DNA from: Mycobacterium sp. GA-0227b | GTDB taxonomy: Bacteria; Actinomycetota; Actinomycetes; Mycobacteriales; Mycobacteriaceae | Direction: 5' to 3' | Length of the DNA stretch: 64,000 bases | Assembly: GCF_001499855.1 (NCBI RefSeq) | Contig: NZ_LQIK01000009.1 | Span: 43,595-107,594, forward strand | Part shown: in pieces, positions 1 through 7,707 of the stretch | Position numbering within the stretch: the stretch's first letter is position 1 | Layout: each line of letters starts with the position of its first letter | Position numbers and translations under genes: made by a program | The notes under the pieces: generated by a model | What the model was told of the DNA's origin: nothing | Seen by the model: only the letters and a program-made list of their open reading frames with translations | Databases searched by the model: none

Positions 1-145
1 AATCTTCGGGCCCGGCCGAACTCCCGTCGTATGCCGTGAATCTCAGCGGTAGGTTCCCCGCGGCGAGGATCTCCAGAATCTCCGCCAGCGTGAGCTTTCT
101 GGCCGGCGCGTGAGAATGTGCGGCGTTTTCTTTGAAGGTCGTCAT
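1..145 (-). CDS. CFA-synthase-like SAM methyltransferase, N-terminus only
   Basis: Only the first 48 codons are inside the window; the gene continues past base 1. The start ATG (145-143) overlaps the stop of the upstream FAD oxidase gene as ATGA, so the two are probably translationally coupled. The visible N-terminus contains LPLRFTAYDGSSAGP, which resembles the first conserved block of mycobacterial cyclopropane-fatty-acyl-phospholipid-synthase-like methyltransferases (Rv3720 type, placed next to Rv3719). Family assignment rests on this short segment and on gene order. The SAM-binding domain is not visible. A lipid-modifying methyltransferase is the best inference. Confidence 0.65.
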   Translation of the reverse strand, partial: MTTFKENAAHSHAPARKLTLAEILEILAAGNLPLRFTAYDGSSAGPED

Positions 146-1563
146 CGTCTTTGCACCGCCTTCGCATACAGATCGAGGAGCCGGGAATCTGGATCGTAGG
201 CTTTTTTGACGATCTTGTAGGTTTCCCCGCCGTAGAGATCGTCAAACTCGTCGCGGCCGTAGTACGAATCCGAGTACAGCGATTTGTGTCCGTCGAGTTC
301 ACTGACCTTGCGTTCGATCAGCTTGTTGGTGTGGCCCTGCTCGGCAGGCCAGTTGGGTCCGATAGGCACCGAGGACCAGAACCCCACGTTGACGTAGGTG
401 TGGCCCGGCCGCAGAGGATAAAGCGGCCAGCCGCCACCTGTTCTCGGGTCGTCGCGAAGACGCAACGGGCACAACCAGATCGGCTCGATCGGAACATCGG
501 CGAGGAACCAGTGCAGGAATTCGGCGACCCGCTCGATCGGCACCTCGACGTCCTGCACGACGCGTTCGCGCGGCGGCCGCCCGTTACGCTTCTCGATCCG
601 GTCGGCGATGTCGAACCGCTGATCGTAGGCGATGAGCTTCCAGTAGAAGCTGCTGCGCCGGTAGCGCCGTGGCCACCACCGCCGGATCCGCGGGTTCTGT
701 GCGCCGAACGCCCGTGAGCACCAGAACCAGTCGGTGTCCCACCGCCAGAGGTAGTCGTGGATCGTCAGCCGGTCGTGTTTTTCGGCGCCGTTGTCGCCCG
801 AATGCTGGATCGAGCGGTAGTAGATCTGCTGGCCGGTGTAATCGCTGACGGGTCCGGGCGTCGCGGTTTGGAAGCCAAGCGTCAGGTACGCCTCGTCGGC
901 GGAGAACACCACACCGTCGAGATAGTCGACCGGGGTGCCCCCAGAGTCTCCGTAACCGCCGGTCTCGACGATGCGGTCCATGGCGGCGACGAGATCCTCG
1001 ATGGTGTTGAACCGCAGGTGGCGAACGGCGACGAACGGGTGGACCGTCTCCAGCTCGATCTTCAACCGGACCGAATAACCCAACGTGCCATAGGAATTCG
1101 GGAAAGCCCGATACAAGTCGACGTGCTGGTCCGGCGACGCGGTGAGCACCTCGCCGGTGCCGGTCAGGATATCCATCTCCAGCACCGACTCATGCGGTAG
1201 GCCGTTGCGGAACGATGCGGACTCGATGCCGAGCCCGGTGACGGCGCCACCGAGCGTGATCGTCTTCAGTTGCGGTACCACCAACGGGGACAAGCCGTAT
1301 GGCAGCGTCGCGGCGACCAGGTCTTCGTAGGTGCACATGCCCGCCACATCGGCGGTGCGGGCCTCGGGGTCGACGGCGATGACACCGGTCAGGCCCGAGA
1401 CGTCCAACCCCTTGACGGTGGTCTTGGCGCGGGCTCGAAACAGGTTCGACGTGGGCTTGGCGAGTCGCACGGTCGCATCGGGCGGGATCGCACGGTAGCT
1501 GGACAGTAGCCGCTGCACGCCCGCGGCATGTGAAGCACGTGCGTCGGTTCGGGCAACAGACAC
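142..1563 (-). CDS. FAD-binding PCMH-type oxidoreductase (Rv3719-like)
   Basis: 473 aa from a GTG start. An N-terminal FAD-binding PCMH/BBE-like domain is suggested by the segments GVIAVDPEARTADVAGMCTY and LGGAVTGLGIESASFRNGLP (residues about 60-120), typical of the PP-loop FAD fold in the DHCR24/alditol-oxidase group. The C-terminal half is rich in Trp, Tyr and Arg and probably forms the substrate cap. It lies directly upstream of the CFA-like methyltransferase with an ATGA overlap, so both probably act on the same lipid or sterol-like substrate. The pairing is conserved in mycobacteria (from memory). Substrate unknown. There is no signal peptide, so it is probably cytosolic or peripherally membrane-bound. 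Confidence 0.8.
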   Translation of the reverse strand: MSVARTDARASHAAGVQRLLSSYRAIPPDATVRLAKPTSNLFRARAKTTVKGLDVSGLTGVIAVDPEARTADVAGMCTYEDLVAATLPYGLSPLVVPQLKTITLGGAVTGLGIESASFRNGLPHESVLEMDILTGTGEVLTASPDQHVDLYRAFPNSYGTLGYSVRLKIELETVHPFVAVRHLRFNTIEDLVAAMDRIVETGGYGDSGGTPVDYLDGVVFSADEAYLTLGFQTATPGPVSDYTGQQIYYRSIQHSGDNGAEKHDRLTIHDYLWRWDTDWFWCSRAFGAQNPRIRRWWPRRYRRSSFYWKLIAYDQRFDIADRIEKRNGRPPRERVVQDVEVPIERVAEFLHWFLADVPIEPIWLCPLRLRDDPRTGGGWPLYPLRPGHTYVNVGFWSSVPIGPNWPAEQGHTNKLIERKVSELDGHKSLYSDSYYGRDEFDDLYGGETYKIVKKAYDPDSRLLDLYAKAVQRR

Positions 1564-1634
1564 GCATATACGCTAGTCCGCGGTGGCACCTGATGCGACC
1601 CAACCAACCCCTTCAACCAAGGAGCTCGTAGGAG

Positions 1635-2081
1635 ATGGGACAGGTCAGCGCGTCCAGCACGGTTCTGATCGACGCGGCGCCGGAGGCGGTGCTGTCGGCT
1701 GTCGCGGATTACGCGACCGTGCGTCCGAGAATTCTGTCGCCGCACTACAGCGAGTACAAGGTGCTCGAGGGCGGCCAGGGCGCGGGAACCGTGGCGAGTT
1801 GGAAGCTGCAAGCGACGAAGTCGCGCGTGCGCGACGTGACAGCCAACGTCGACGTTGCGGGTCACACGGTGATCGAGAAGGACGCCAATTCGTCGATGAT
1901 CACCAACTGGACCGTCGCGCCCGCAGGGCCTGGCTCCTCGGTGACCGTCAAGACGTCCTGGCAGGGCGCCGGCGGTATCGGCGGCTTCTTCGAGAAGACG
2001 TTCGCGCCGCTCGGTCTGCGCAAGATCCAGGCCGAGGTGCTGGCGAACCTGAAAAAGCACGTGGAGGAAAACCCACGTTAA
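1635..2081 (+). CDS. SRPBCC (polyketide cyclase/START-like) small protein
   Basis: 148 aa with an ATG start preceded by a purine-rich GGAG region. The sequence has the SRPBCC pattern: an N-terminal beta strand followed by DAAPEAVLSAVADYATVRPR, a central beta sheet and a long C-terminal helix (GLRKIQAEVLANLKKHVEE). Proteins of this fold bind hydrophobic ligands in a deep cavity. It corresponds by position to Rv3718c. It is divergent from the FAD oxidase/methyltransferase pair, and a shared lipid ligand is an inference. No catalytic residues can be assigned. Confidence 0.8.
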   Translation: MGQVSASSTVLIDAAPEAVLSAVADYATVRPRILSPHYSEYKVLEGGQGAGTVASWKLQATKSRVRDVTANVDVAGHTVIEKDANSSMITNWTVAPAGPGSSVTVKTSWQGAGGIGGFFEKTFAPLGLRKIQAEVLANLKKHVEENPR

Positions 2082-2083
2082 GC

Positions 2084-2118
2084 GGTTGATCACAAGCACC
2101 AGGTGCGAGCAATCAACC
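2084..2118. terminator. Stem-loop between convergent genes
   Basis: GGTTGAT (2084-2090) pairs with ATCAACC (2112-2118), and the loop contains the further palindrome GCACCAGGTGC. It lies 3 nt after the SRPBCC stop and upstream of the convergent amidase stop. There is no T tract, which is usual for mycobacterial terminators. Confidence 0.45.
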
Positions 2119-2120
2119 CC

Positions 2121-2158
2121 GTTAGAGGGCAACAGGTGCGTTAGAGGGCAACAGGCGC
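2121..2158. repeat. Two tandem copies of a 19-bp unit
   Basis: The unit GTTAGAGGGCAACAGGTGC (2121-2139) is followed at once by GTTAGAGGGCAACAGGCGC (2140-2158), one mismatch in 19. It sits between the stem-loop and the amidase stop codon. It could vary in copy number between strains. Confidence 0.85.
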
Positions 2159-2159
2159 G

Positions 2160-2897
2160 CTAACTGGCGCCCAAGAAGCCCGCTATGCCGCGCACCACGG
2201 CGTCGGCGTACTTCTGCCGGCCTTCCGCCGTCTTCATCAGCGCCGAGTCGACCGGGTTCTTCATGTTGCCCAGCTCGACGAGTATCGACGGGTACTGGGC
2301 GAGGTTCAGCCCGGCGATGTCCGAGCGTGGGTTGAGGCCGTCGGAGCCGATGTAGGTCGACGGCACGAAGCCCGACGCCTGCAACTGGTCGCGCATGATC
2401 GCCGCGAACCGAGGAGACGGCCCCGCCTGCGCGTCGTTTAGCGGCGGGGACGAGTACAGCACGTGAAATCCGCGCCCGGTGGGCGGGCCGCCGTCGGCGT
2501 GAATGCTCACGATCGCGTTCGGCTTAAGCGAGTTGGCCATCGCGGCGCGCTCGTCGACGCAGGGGCCTACTGCGGTGTCGTTGCCCCGCGACATCGCGGT
2601 GCGCACGCCGAGCGCGGTGAGCGCTTGGCGGATGCGCAGGGTGGTATCCCAGGCGAAGGTGTGCTCGGCGTAGCCGTCGCCGGTGGAGGTTCCGCTGGCC
2701 TGGCAGTCCTTGGTGCCGCCGCGGCCGGTGGGCACCTGTCGGCTGATCGATGCGTCGTTGGCGCCGTTGTGGCCCGGGTCGAGGAACACGATCTTGCCCG
2801 CGATACTGGCGGGCGCGGCGGCGACTTCGGCGGCTGGGCTGACGAGGGTCGATGCGGCAACGAGCAGTCCGGTGGCCACTGCGGCGCAACCGCGCAT
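2160..2897 (-). CDS. Secreted zinc N-acetylmuramoyl-L-alanine amidase (Ami1/Rv3717-like)
   Basis: 245 aa from the ATG at 2897. The reading frame is open further upstream, but this start gives a clean signal peptide ([20 protein letters not shown], Ala-rich cleavage zone near residue 30). The Amidase_3 fold is clear: FLDPGHNG carries the first zinc His, YAEHTF the Glu ligand, SIHADGG the second His, and LVELGNM the catalytic Glu. The enzyme cleaves the amide bond between N-acetylmuramic acid and L-Ala in cell-wall peptidoglycan during daughter-cell separation. It is divergent from ybaB. The extended upstream start, which would add 42 residues, looks unlikely. Confidence 0.92.
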   Translation of the reverse strand: MRGCAAVATGLLVAASTLVSPAAEVAAAPASIAGKIVFLDPGHNGANDASISRQVPTGRGGTKDCQASGTSTGDGYAEHTFAWDTTLRIRQALTALGVRTAMSRGNDTAVGPCVDERAAMANSLKPNAIVSIHADGGPPTGRGFHVLYSSPPLNDAQAGPSPRFAAIMRDQLQASGFVPSTYIGSDGLNPRSDIAGLNLAQYPSILVELGNMKNPVDSALMKTAEGRQKYADAVVRGIAGFLGAS

Positions 2898-3045
2898 TGC
2901 TCGAGTGGCGCCGACACGCAGGCGGGCAGGCACGGGCGTCACCGTAGCCGCAACCACGACTACGCTGAAAGGCCAAACCGCCGCGAGCGGGCGAGGCGAG
3001 ACCAAGTCGAAACCCGTCCGCAATCAACACGCAAGGGGACCAGTC

Positions 3046-3378
3046 ATGCAACCCGGAGGCCAACCGGATATGTCGGCCCTGCTCGCGCAGGCGCAGCAGG
3101 TGCAGCAGCAATTGATGGAGGCGCAGGAGGCGCTGGCCAACTCCGAGGTGCACGGGCAGGCCGGCGGCGGTCTGGTGCAGGTCACGATGAAGGGCAGCGG
3201 TGAGGTGGTCGCCGTGTCGATCGACCCGAAGGTCGTTGACCCCAACGACGTCGAGACGCTGCAGGACCTCGTCGTCGGCGCGATCGCCGACGCCTCCAAG
3301 CAGGTCACCATCCTCGCCCATGACCGGCTCGGGCCGCTGGCGGGCGGGATGGGCAATATGGGCCTGCCGGGAATGTAA
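3046..3378 (+). CDS. YbaB/EbfC-family nucleoid-associated protein
   Basis: 110 aa from the ATG at 3046, preceded by AAGGGGA. It has the YbaB signature: an N-terminal Gln-rich helix ([19 protein letters not shown]), a central [20 protein letters not shown] sheet and [21 protein letters not shown]. YbaB proteins are small homodimers that bind DNA. The gene is followed 10 nt later by recR, the usual ybaB-recR pairing in bacteria. The C-terminus is Gly/Met-rich ([13 protein letters not shown]), as in mycobacterial homologues. Confidence 0.95.
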   Translation: MQPGGQPDMSALLAQAQQVQQQLMEAQEALANSEVHGQAGGGLVQVTMKGSGEVVAVSIDPKVVDPNDVETLQDLVVGAIADASKQVTILAHDRLGPLAGGMGNMGLPGM

Positions 3379-3388
3379 TTGTCCCTCC

Positions 3389-4000
3389 ATGTTTGAAGGA
3401 CCCGTCCAGGATCTGATCGACGAGCTCGGCAAGCTGCCCGGTATCGGGCCGAAGAGCGCGCAGCGGATCGCCTTCCACCTGCTGTCGGTGGAGCCACCCG
3501 ACATCGACCGGCTGACCGCCGTGCTCAACAAGGTGCGCGACGGGGTGAAGTTCTGCGCGGTGTGCGGGAACGTCTCCGACGACGATCGCTGCCGCATCTG
3601 CAGCGATCCGCGGCGCGACGCGTCGCTGGTGTGCGTGGTCGAGGAGCCCAAGGATGTGCAGGCCGTCGAGCGCACCCGTGAGTTCCGCGGCCGCTACCAC
3701 GTGCTGGGTGGTGCGTTGGATCCGCTGTCGGGGGTCGGGCCGGAACAGCTGCGAATCCGCGAGTTGCTCAACCGGATCGGGGAGCGGGTGGACGGGGTGG
3801 ATGTCACCGAGGTGATCATCGCGACCGACCCCAACACCGAGGGCGAGGCCACGGCCACGTACCTGGTGCGCATGCTGCGCGATATCCCGGGGCTGACCGT
3901 GACGCGGATCGCGTCCGGTCTGCCGATGGGCGGGGATCTGGAATTCGCCGACGAGCTGACGTTGGGCAGGGCGCTGGCTGGCCGCCGGGCCATGGCATAG
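3389..4000 (+). CDS. recR: Recombination mediator RecR
   Basis: 203 aa, the normal RecR length. It contains the N-terminal helix-hairpin-helix ([20 protein letters not shown]), a four-cysteine zinc finger ([18 protein letters not shown]) and a Toprim domain ([19 protein letters not shown]). RecR acts with RecO, and RecF where present, to load RecA on gapped DNA. It is co-directional with ybaB at 10 nt spacing, so the two are probably one transcript. The start ATG at 3389 begins the canonical [15 protein letters not shown]-terminus. Confidence 0.97.
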   Translation: MFEGPVQDLIDELGKLPGIGPKSAQRIAFHLLSVEPPDIDRLTAVLNKVRDGVKFCAVCGNVSDDDRCRICSDPRRDASLVCVVEEPKDVQAVERTREFRGRYHVLGGALDPLSGVGPEQLRIRELLNRIGERVDGVDVTEVIIATDPNTEGEATATYLVRMLRDIPGLTVTRIASGLPMGGDLEFADELTLGRALAGRRAMA

Positions 4001-4010
4001 GTTGGCCGTC

Positions 4011-4409
4011 ATGCCGGACGAGGAGTTCAAGGTCGAGGTCGAGCTGGGCAGCGATGAGCACCGGCTCTCGTTCTGGGAGAAGCTGCGAACCCTGGACCTG
4101 GACGACGGCGCGCGCCGACGGCTCGGGTCGCGGGTGACGGTGACGCGCGACGGCGATCGCATCCAGCTGTACACGCACACGCTCGCGGATGCGCAGGAGG
4201 CCGAACGCACGCTGCGCGCGTTGGTGGCCGACGACCACGTGAGTGCGCAGTACACCCTGAGCCGGTGGGACCCCTCGAGCCAGGAGTGGGTGGATCCGGT
4301 CAGCGGGCACGAGGTGACCGACGATGCGCGCGAGGCGCCCGCGCCGGACCCGAGCTACGTGATCCTCGAGGCCTACAAGCCGCAGTTCCTGCGCGACCTC
4401 GGGCTGTAA
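4011..4409 (+). CDS. Conserved hypothetical small acidic protein
   Basis: 132 aa from the ATG at 4011; a TTG at 4002 is also possible. It is acidic, with no signal peptide or membrane segment. The sequence reads like a compact alpha/beta protein (FKVEVELGSDEHRLSFWEKL, then VTVTRDGDRIQLYTHTLADA). It ends with a proline/acid-rich tail and YVILEAYKPQFLRDLGL. I do not recognise a family with a known function. It follows recR by 10 nt and is probably co-transcribed with ybaB-recR. The codon pattern is typical of its neighbours, so it looks like a genuine gene. Confidence 0.7.
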   Translation: MPDEEFKVEVELGSDEHRLSFWEKLRTLDLDDGARRRLGSRVTVTRDGDRIQLYTHTLADAQEAERTLRALVADDHVSAQYTLSRWDPSSQEWVDPVSGHEVTDDAREAPAPDPSYVILEAYKPQFLRDLGL

Positions 4410-4469
4410 CCACCGCCCTTGTAGCCCGAGCCGATCGGCGCCGTAGGGCCCGCCCGCCTAACCTCAGGA

Positions 4470-4536
4470 GTCACAGCTATCGACGCTTGGTAGACGTGTT
4501 CTCGCACTTTCCCTGCCAAACGTCGATCGGTGTGAC
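4470..4536 (+). repeat. 67-bp imperfect palindrome, left copy (element E1)
   Basis: The element begins GTCACAGCTATCGACG and ends CGTCGATCGGTGTGAC, so its ends are inverted repeats (13 of 16 match, extending inwards through CTTGG/CCAAA). The asymmetric core GTTCTCGCACTTT gives it a direction. An inverted copy of the same length lies at 5541-5607, about 80 percent identical by eye, on the other side of the DUF559 gene. A related core occurs at 34770-34832. Confidence 0.85.
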
Positions 4537-4565
4537 GTGTCGGTGGTCCCGTGCACGATGCCGTC

Positions 4566-5453
4566 ATGACTGAAATCTTCATCGGCAGTGAGGCTGTCGC
4601 GGCGGGACGGCTGACCCGTCATGAACTGAAGCGGTGGTACCGCCCCGTCTTTCGCGGTGTGTACGTGCCCAAAGATGTTGAGTTCTCATTGCGGGATCGG
4701 GCGATCGCGGCATGGTTGGCGTCACGCCGCAAAGGTGTCATCGCGGGAGTCGCGGCATCCGCCCTACACGGCGCCCCGTGGGTGGATCCATCGCAGCCGA
4801 TCGAACTCGTCGGCGTGCGGATTCGTCCACAACCGGGTCTGATTCCGAGAGCGGATGACGTCGACGTAGACGAGGTCACCAGGATCGGCGGACTGCCGGT
4901 GACGTCTCGAGTCCGAACGGCCTTCGACATGGGTCGCCGGCTTCACCGGACCGAGGCGTTGGGTCGTCTTGACGCGCTCATGTGGAATCAGCGCTACGAC
5001 ATCGACGAGGTTGCGCAACTAGGTCAAAGGCATCGACACGCTCCCGGATTGAACCGGTTGTACGAGTTACTTCCACTCGTCGACGGCGGAGCCGCCTCGA
5101 TACCGGAATCCCGAATCCGACTGTGGTTACACGACGCCGGCCTGCCGCGGCCGGAGACACAGATTCCGGTAATCGTCGGCCATCGGCCGCAAGCGTGGCT
5201 GGACATGGGTTGGCGGGAATACAAGGTCGCCGTCGAGTACGACGGGGACCACCACCGCAAGAACCGGCGCCAGTACGTCAAGGACATCGCGAGGCTGCGA
5301 ATGCTGGAGGCGCTCGGGTGGATCGTCATTCGGGTGATCGCGGAGGACAAGCCTGAGGACGTCATTGCACGGGTCGAGGCTGCGCTGATCGGTCGGGGCT
5401 GCAACCTCGACCTCGACGACATGCAAAGGTTCAAGCGCAGTTTGGCCGCCTAG
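4566..5453 (+). CDS. DUF559 (Vsr-like PD-(D/E)XK) protein with AbiEi-type N-terminus
   Basis: 295 aa from the ATG at 4566; a GTG at 4551 is in frame. The N-terminus (AAGRLTRHELKRWYRPVFRG) resembles the winged-helix domain of AbiEi-type antitoxins. The C-terminal DUF559 domain carries VAVEYDGDHHRKNRRQYVKD and LGWIVIRVIAEDK, the Vsr-like PD-(D/E)XK core with its Asp-Gly-Asp-His block. A DNA-nicking or nuclease activity follows from the fold but is not shown for this family. By position it corresponds to Rv3714c (from memory). It is the only gene between two inverted 67-bp palindromic repeats, which suggests a self-contained, perhaps mobile, module. Confidence 0.8.
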   Translation: MTEIFIGSEAVAAGRLTRHELKRWYRPVFRGVYVPKDVEFSLRDRAIAAWLASRRKGVIAGVAASALHGAPWVDPSQPIELVGVRIRPQPGLIPRADDVDVDEVTRIGGLPVTSRVRTAFDMGRRLHRTEALGRLDALMWNQRYDIDEVAQLGQRHRHAPGLNRLYELLPLVDGGAASIPESRIRLWLHDAGLPRPETQIPVIVGHRPQAWLDMGWREYKVAVEYDGDHHRKNRRQYVKDIARLRMLEALGWIVIRVIAEDKPEDVIARVEAALIGRGCNLDLDDMQRFKRSLAA

Positions 5454-5540
5454 TGTCCAACTTTGAGCTCGATTCACGGACGGTTTCGCCCAGCTTCGGT
5501 GATGAATCTGTCCGCAGCCTGGCTTTCTAGCTGGAACGCA

Positions 5541-5607
5541 GTCACACTGATCAACTTTCTGCGGGCAAAGTGCGAGAACGCGTCGGCAAAACGTCGATAG
5601 TTGTGAC
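5541..5607 (-). repeat. 67-bp imperfect palindrome, right inverted copy (element E2)
   Basis: Read on the minus strand it starts GTCACAACTATCGACG and ends TTGATCAGTGTGAC. Aligned by eye to E1 (4470-4536) it has the same length with about 13 mismatches in 67, and the core GTTCTCGCACTTT is identical. It starts 88 nt after the DUF559 stop codon. Nothing coding was seen in 5454-5684. Confidence 0.85.
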
Positions 5608-5684
5608 TCGCGGAGGGCAAGTTGCACAATTGACAGCTCGGCCGCGCTACACAGAGCGCGCAACACAATTCAAAGATGCAACAA

Positions 5685-6404
5685 CTAAGACGCCCGCCGC
5701 GGTGCGGCCAGGCGTTCACGGCGGAGCCGGTCGACCTCGGGCAGCTCGATCGGCGCCAGCTCGCCCACCACCTGGCTCAGCAGATGGTCGGCCAGCTCCG
5801 GATTGCGGGCCAGACACGGGCCGTGCAGATAGGTGGCGACGACGCTGCCCTGCACCGCGCCGTCGTAGCCGTCGCCGGCCCGGTTGCCCGCACCCTTCTC
5901 GACGCGGGCCAACGGCTGCGCATCACCACCGAGAACCGTTCCGCCGCGGTGGTTCTCGAAACCGGTGAGCCGCTGCGACAAGCCGGCCAACAACGGCTCC
6001 GACACGACCTCGCCGATCGTGCGCTGGTCCTGCGGCGAGGTGGTGACGTCGAGCAGGCCGACGCCGTCGACACGTTCACCCGACGACGTCTCATACCAGT
6101 GCCCGAGCACCTGGATGGCCGCGCAGATCGCCAGCACCGGCGCACCGCGTCCGGCGGCCTGCTGCAGACCCGGATACCGCAGTAGGTGCCTGGTGGCCAG
6201 CCGTTGCGCGTAGTCCTCGGCGCCGCCGAGCGTGTACAGGTCCAGTTCGGCGGGCACCGGGTCGGTCAGCGTGATCTCCACGACCTCGGCGTCGATTCCG
6301 CGCAGCCGCAGGCGTTCTCGCAGTACGACGGCGTTGCCGCCATCACCGTAGGTGCCCATCACGTCGGGCAGCACCAGCCCGATGCGCACCGTCGACTCAG
6401 CCAC
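5685..6404 (-). CDS. gatD: Lipid II isoglutaminyl synthase, glutaminase subunit GatD
   Basis: 239 aa from a GTG start that lies 8 nt inside the end of murT, so the two subunits are translationally coupled. It is a CobB/CobQ-like class I glutamine amidotransferase domain. The nucleophile Cys is in PVLAICAAIQVLGHWY, and the catalytic His in VVATYLHGPCLARNPEL. GatD releases ammonia from glutamine for MurT, which amidates D-Glu of lipid II to D-isoglutamine at the membrane-cytosol face. It was formerly annotated CobQ2 (Rv3713). Confidence 0.92.
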   Translation of the reverse strand: MAESTVRIGLVLPDVMGTYGDGGNAVVLRERLRLRGIDAEVVEITLTDPVPAELDLYTLGGAEDYAQRLATRHLLRYPGLQQAAGRGAPVLAICAAIQVLGHWYETSSGERVDGVGLLDVTTSPQDQRTIGEVVSEPLLAGLSQRLTGFENHRGGTVLGGDAQPLARVEKGAGNRAGDGYDGAVQGSVVATYLHGPCLARNPELADHLLSQVVGELAPIELPEVDRLRRERLAAPRRAS

Positions 6405-7623
6405 CGGGCAGCCGCCTGTTCAGTTGCAGAAATGCCGTGTAGTTCGCGATCACCTCGACGTGCCCCGGCGGGCAAGACTCGATCGCGTTGAGCGTGTCGT
6501 GCACCAGCGTGTGCTCGACGCCGGCGTAGCCGAGGCGCACCGCGAGGTCGGTGCCGCGTTCACCGGCGGCCACGACTTGCGTGTCGCCGAAATGCTCGAA
6601 CCGCACATCCCACAGCCACGACAGATCCTCCCCGTCGGGCACCTGGCCGTTGACCGAGATCACCACGCCCGCACCGTGTTTGTCGACCATCGACAGCGCC
6701 TCCTGCCAACCCGCCGGGTTCTTCGCCAGCAGCACGCGCACGGTGTGCTCGCCGAGTCGAACAGTGCGGTACCGGCCCGCGACTTCGTCGACGGCGGACA
6801 CCGCCGCAACAGCTGCGGCGGCGTCGGCGCCCATCGCGACCGCGGCGGCCACCGCCTGGGTGGCGTTGCCACGGTTGACCGCGCCGGGCAACGCCAGCGT
6901 CATCGGTAACGAAAACCCCTCCGGTCCATGAATATTCGACTCGTCGAACCACCATTGCGGGCTCGGACGCTTGAAATCCGTTCCGGTGGAATACCAATGC
7001 GAACCGTCGCGCACGATGATCTCACCCGATCGCGGACAGCTCACCGAGTCGTTCGCCCAGCTGCCACCCGCGGCCACCCATACGACGTTCGGGCTGTCGT
7101 AGGCGGCCGACGTCATCAGCACGTCGTCACAGTTGGCGACGACCACCGCCGAGGGATGACGGGCCAGCCCGCCGCGCAGCGTGCGCTCGATGTGGTTGAT
7201 CTCGCCGACGCGGTCCAGTTGGTCCCGCGACAGGTTCAGCAGCACGACGACGGTGGCTTCAACCGCGTCCAATACGTGGGGCACGTGCATCTCGTCGACC
7301 TCGAGCGCGGCCAACCCGGCGTCACGCGCACCTGCGAGGGCCGCGACCAGACCGGCGTCCATGTTGGCGCCCGTGTCGTTGGTGGCCACTGCGCCGATCG
7401 TGCGCAGCGCCGCGGCGACCATCCGGGTGGTCGTCGACTTGCCGTTGGTTCCGGTCACCACCACAGTGCGGCGGTCCCGGCCCAACTGGCGCAGCAACGA
7501 CTTGTCGAGGGCCAACGCGACCAGCCCACCGATCATCGCGCCCGCACCTCGACCGGTGACCCGCGACGCCCAGCGTGCGGCTGCGCCCGCCGCGAGTGCT
7601 GCCCGTCCCCGAGTGGTGACCAT
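6397..7623 (-). CDS. murT: Lipid II isoglutaminyl synthase, Mur-ligase-like subunit MurT
   Basis: 408 aa from the ATG at 7623; upstream in-frame codons encode a divergent gene's antisense and are rejected. It has the Mur ligase central domain with P-loop TGTNGKSTTTRM, the ALEVDEMHVPHVL and LLNLSRDQLDR segments, and a C-terminal DUF1727 domain ending in YAGVEHTLVHDTLNAIE. It binds ATP and phosphorylates the D-Glu carboxylate of lipid II. The zinc-ribbon insertion seen in Gram-positive MurT appears degenerate: only one Cys (SVSCPRSGEI) remains where four are expected. Coupled to gatD. Confidence 0.92.
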   Translation of the reverse strand: MVTTRGRAALAAGAAARWASRVTGRGAGAMIGGLVALALDKSLLRQLGRDRRTVVVTGTNGKSTTTRMVAAALRTIGAVATNDTGANMDAGLVAALAGARDAGLAALEVDEMHVPHVLDAVEATVVVLLNLSRDQLDRVGEINHIERTLRGGLARHPSAVVVANCDDVLMTSAAYDSPNVVWVAAGGSWANDSVSCPRSGEIIVRDGSHWYSTGTDFKRPSPQWWFDESNIHGPEGFSLPMTLALPGAVNRGNATQAVAAAVAMGADAAAAVAAVSAVDEVAGRYRTVRLGEHTVRVLLAKNPAGWQEALSMVDKHGAGVVISVNGQVPDGEDLSWLWDVRFEHFGDTQVVAAGERGTDLAVRLGYAGVEHTLVHDTLNAIESCPPGHVEVIANYTAFLQLNRRLPGG

Positions 7624-7707
7624 CCCCGGGATTCTAAGGAGCCGACACGCTGGCGAGCGATTCGGCGAGGTCCCGGCTTTGTCACTGCTGCGTGCCATCC
7701 TGACGAA

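Noticed and set aside
2898..3023. N-terminal extension of the amidase (42 residues)
   Set aside because: It runs into the ybaB promoter region and would bury the clear signal peptide that starts at 2897.
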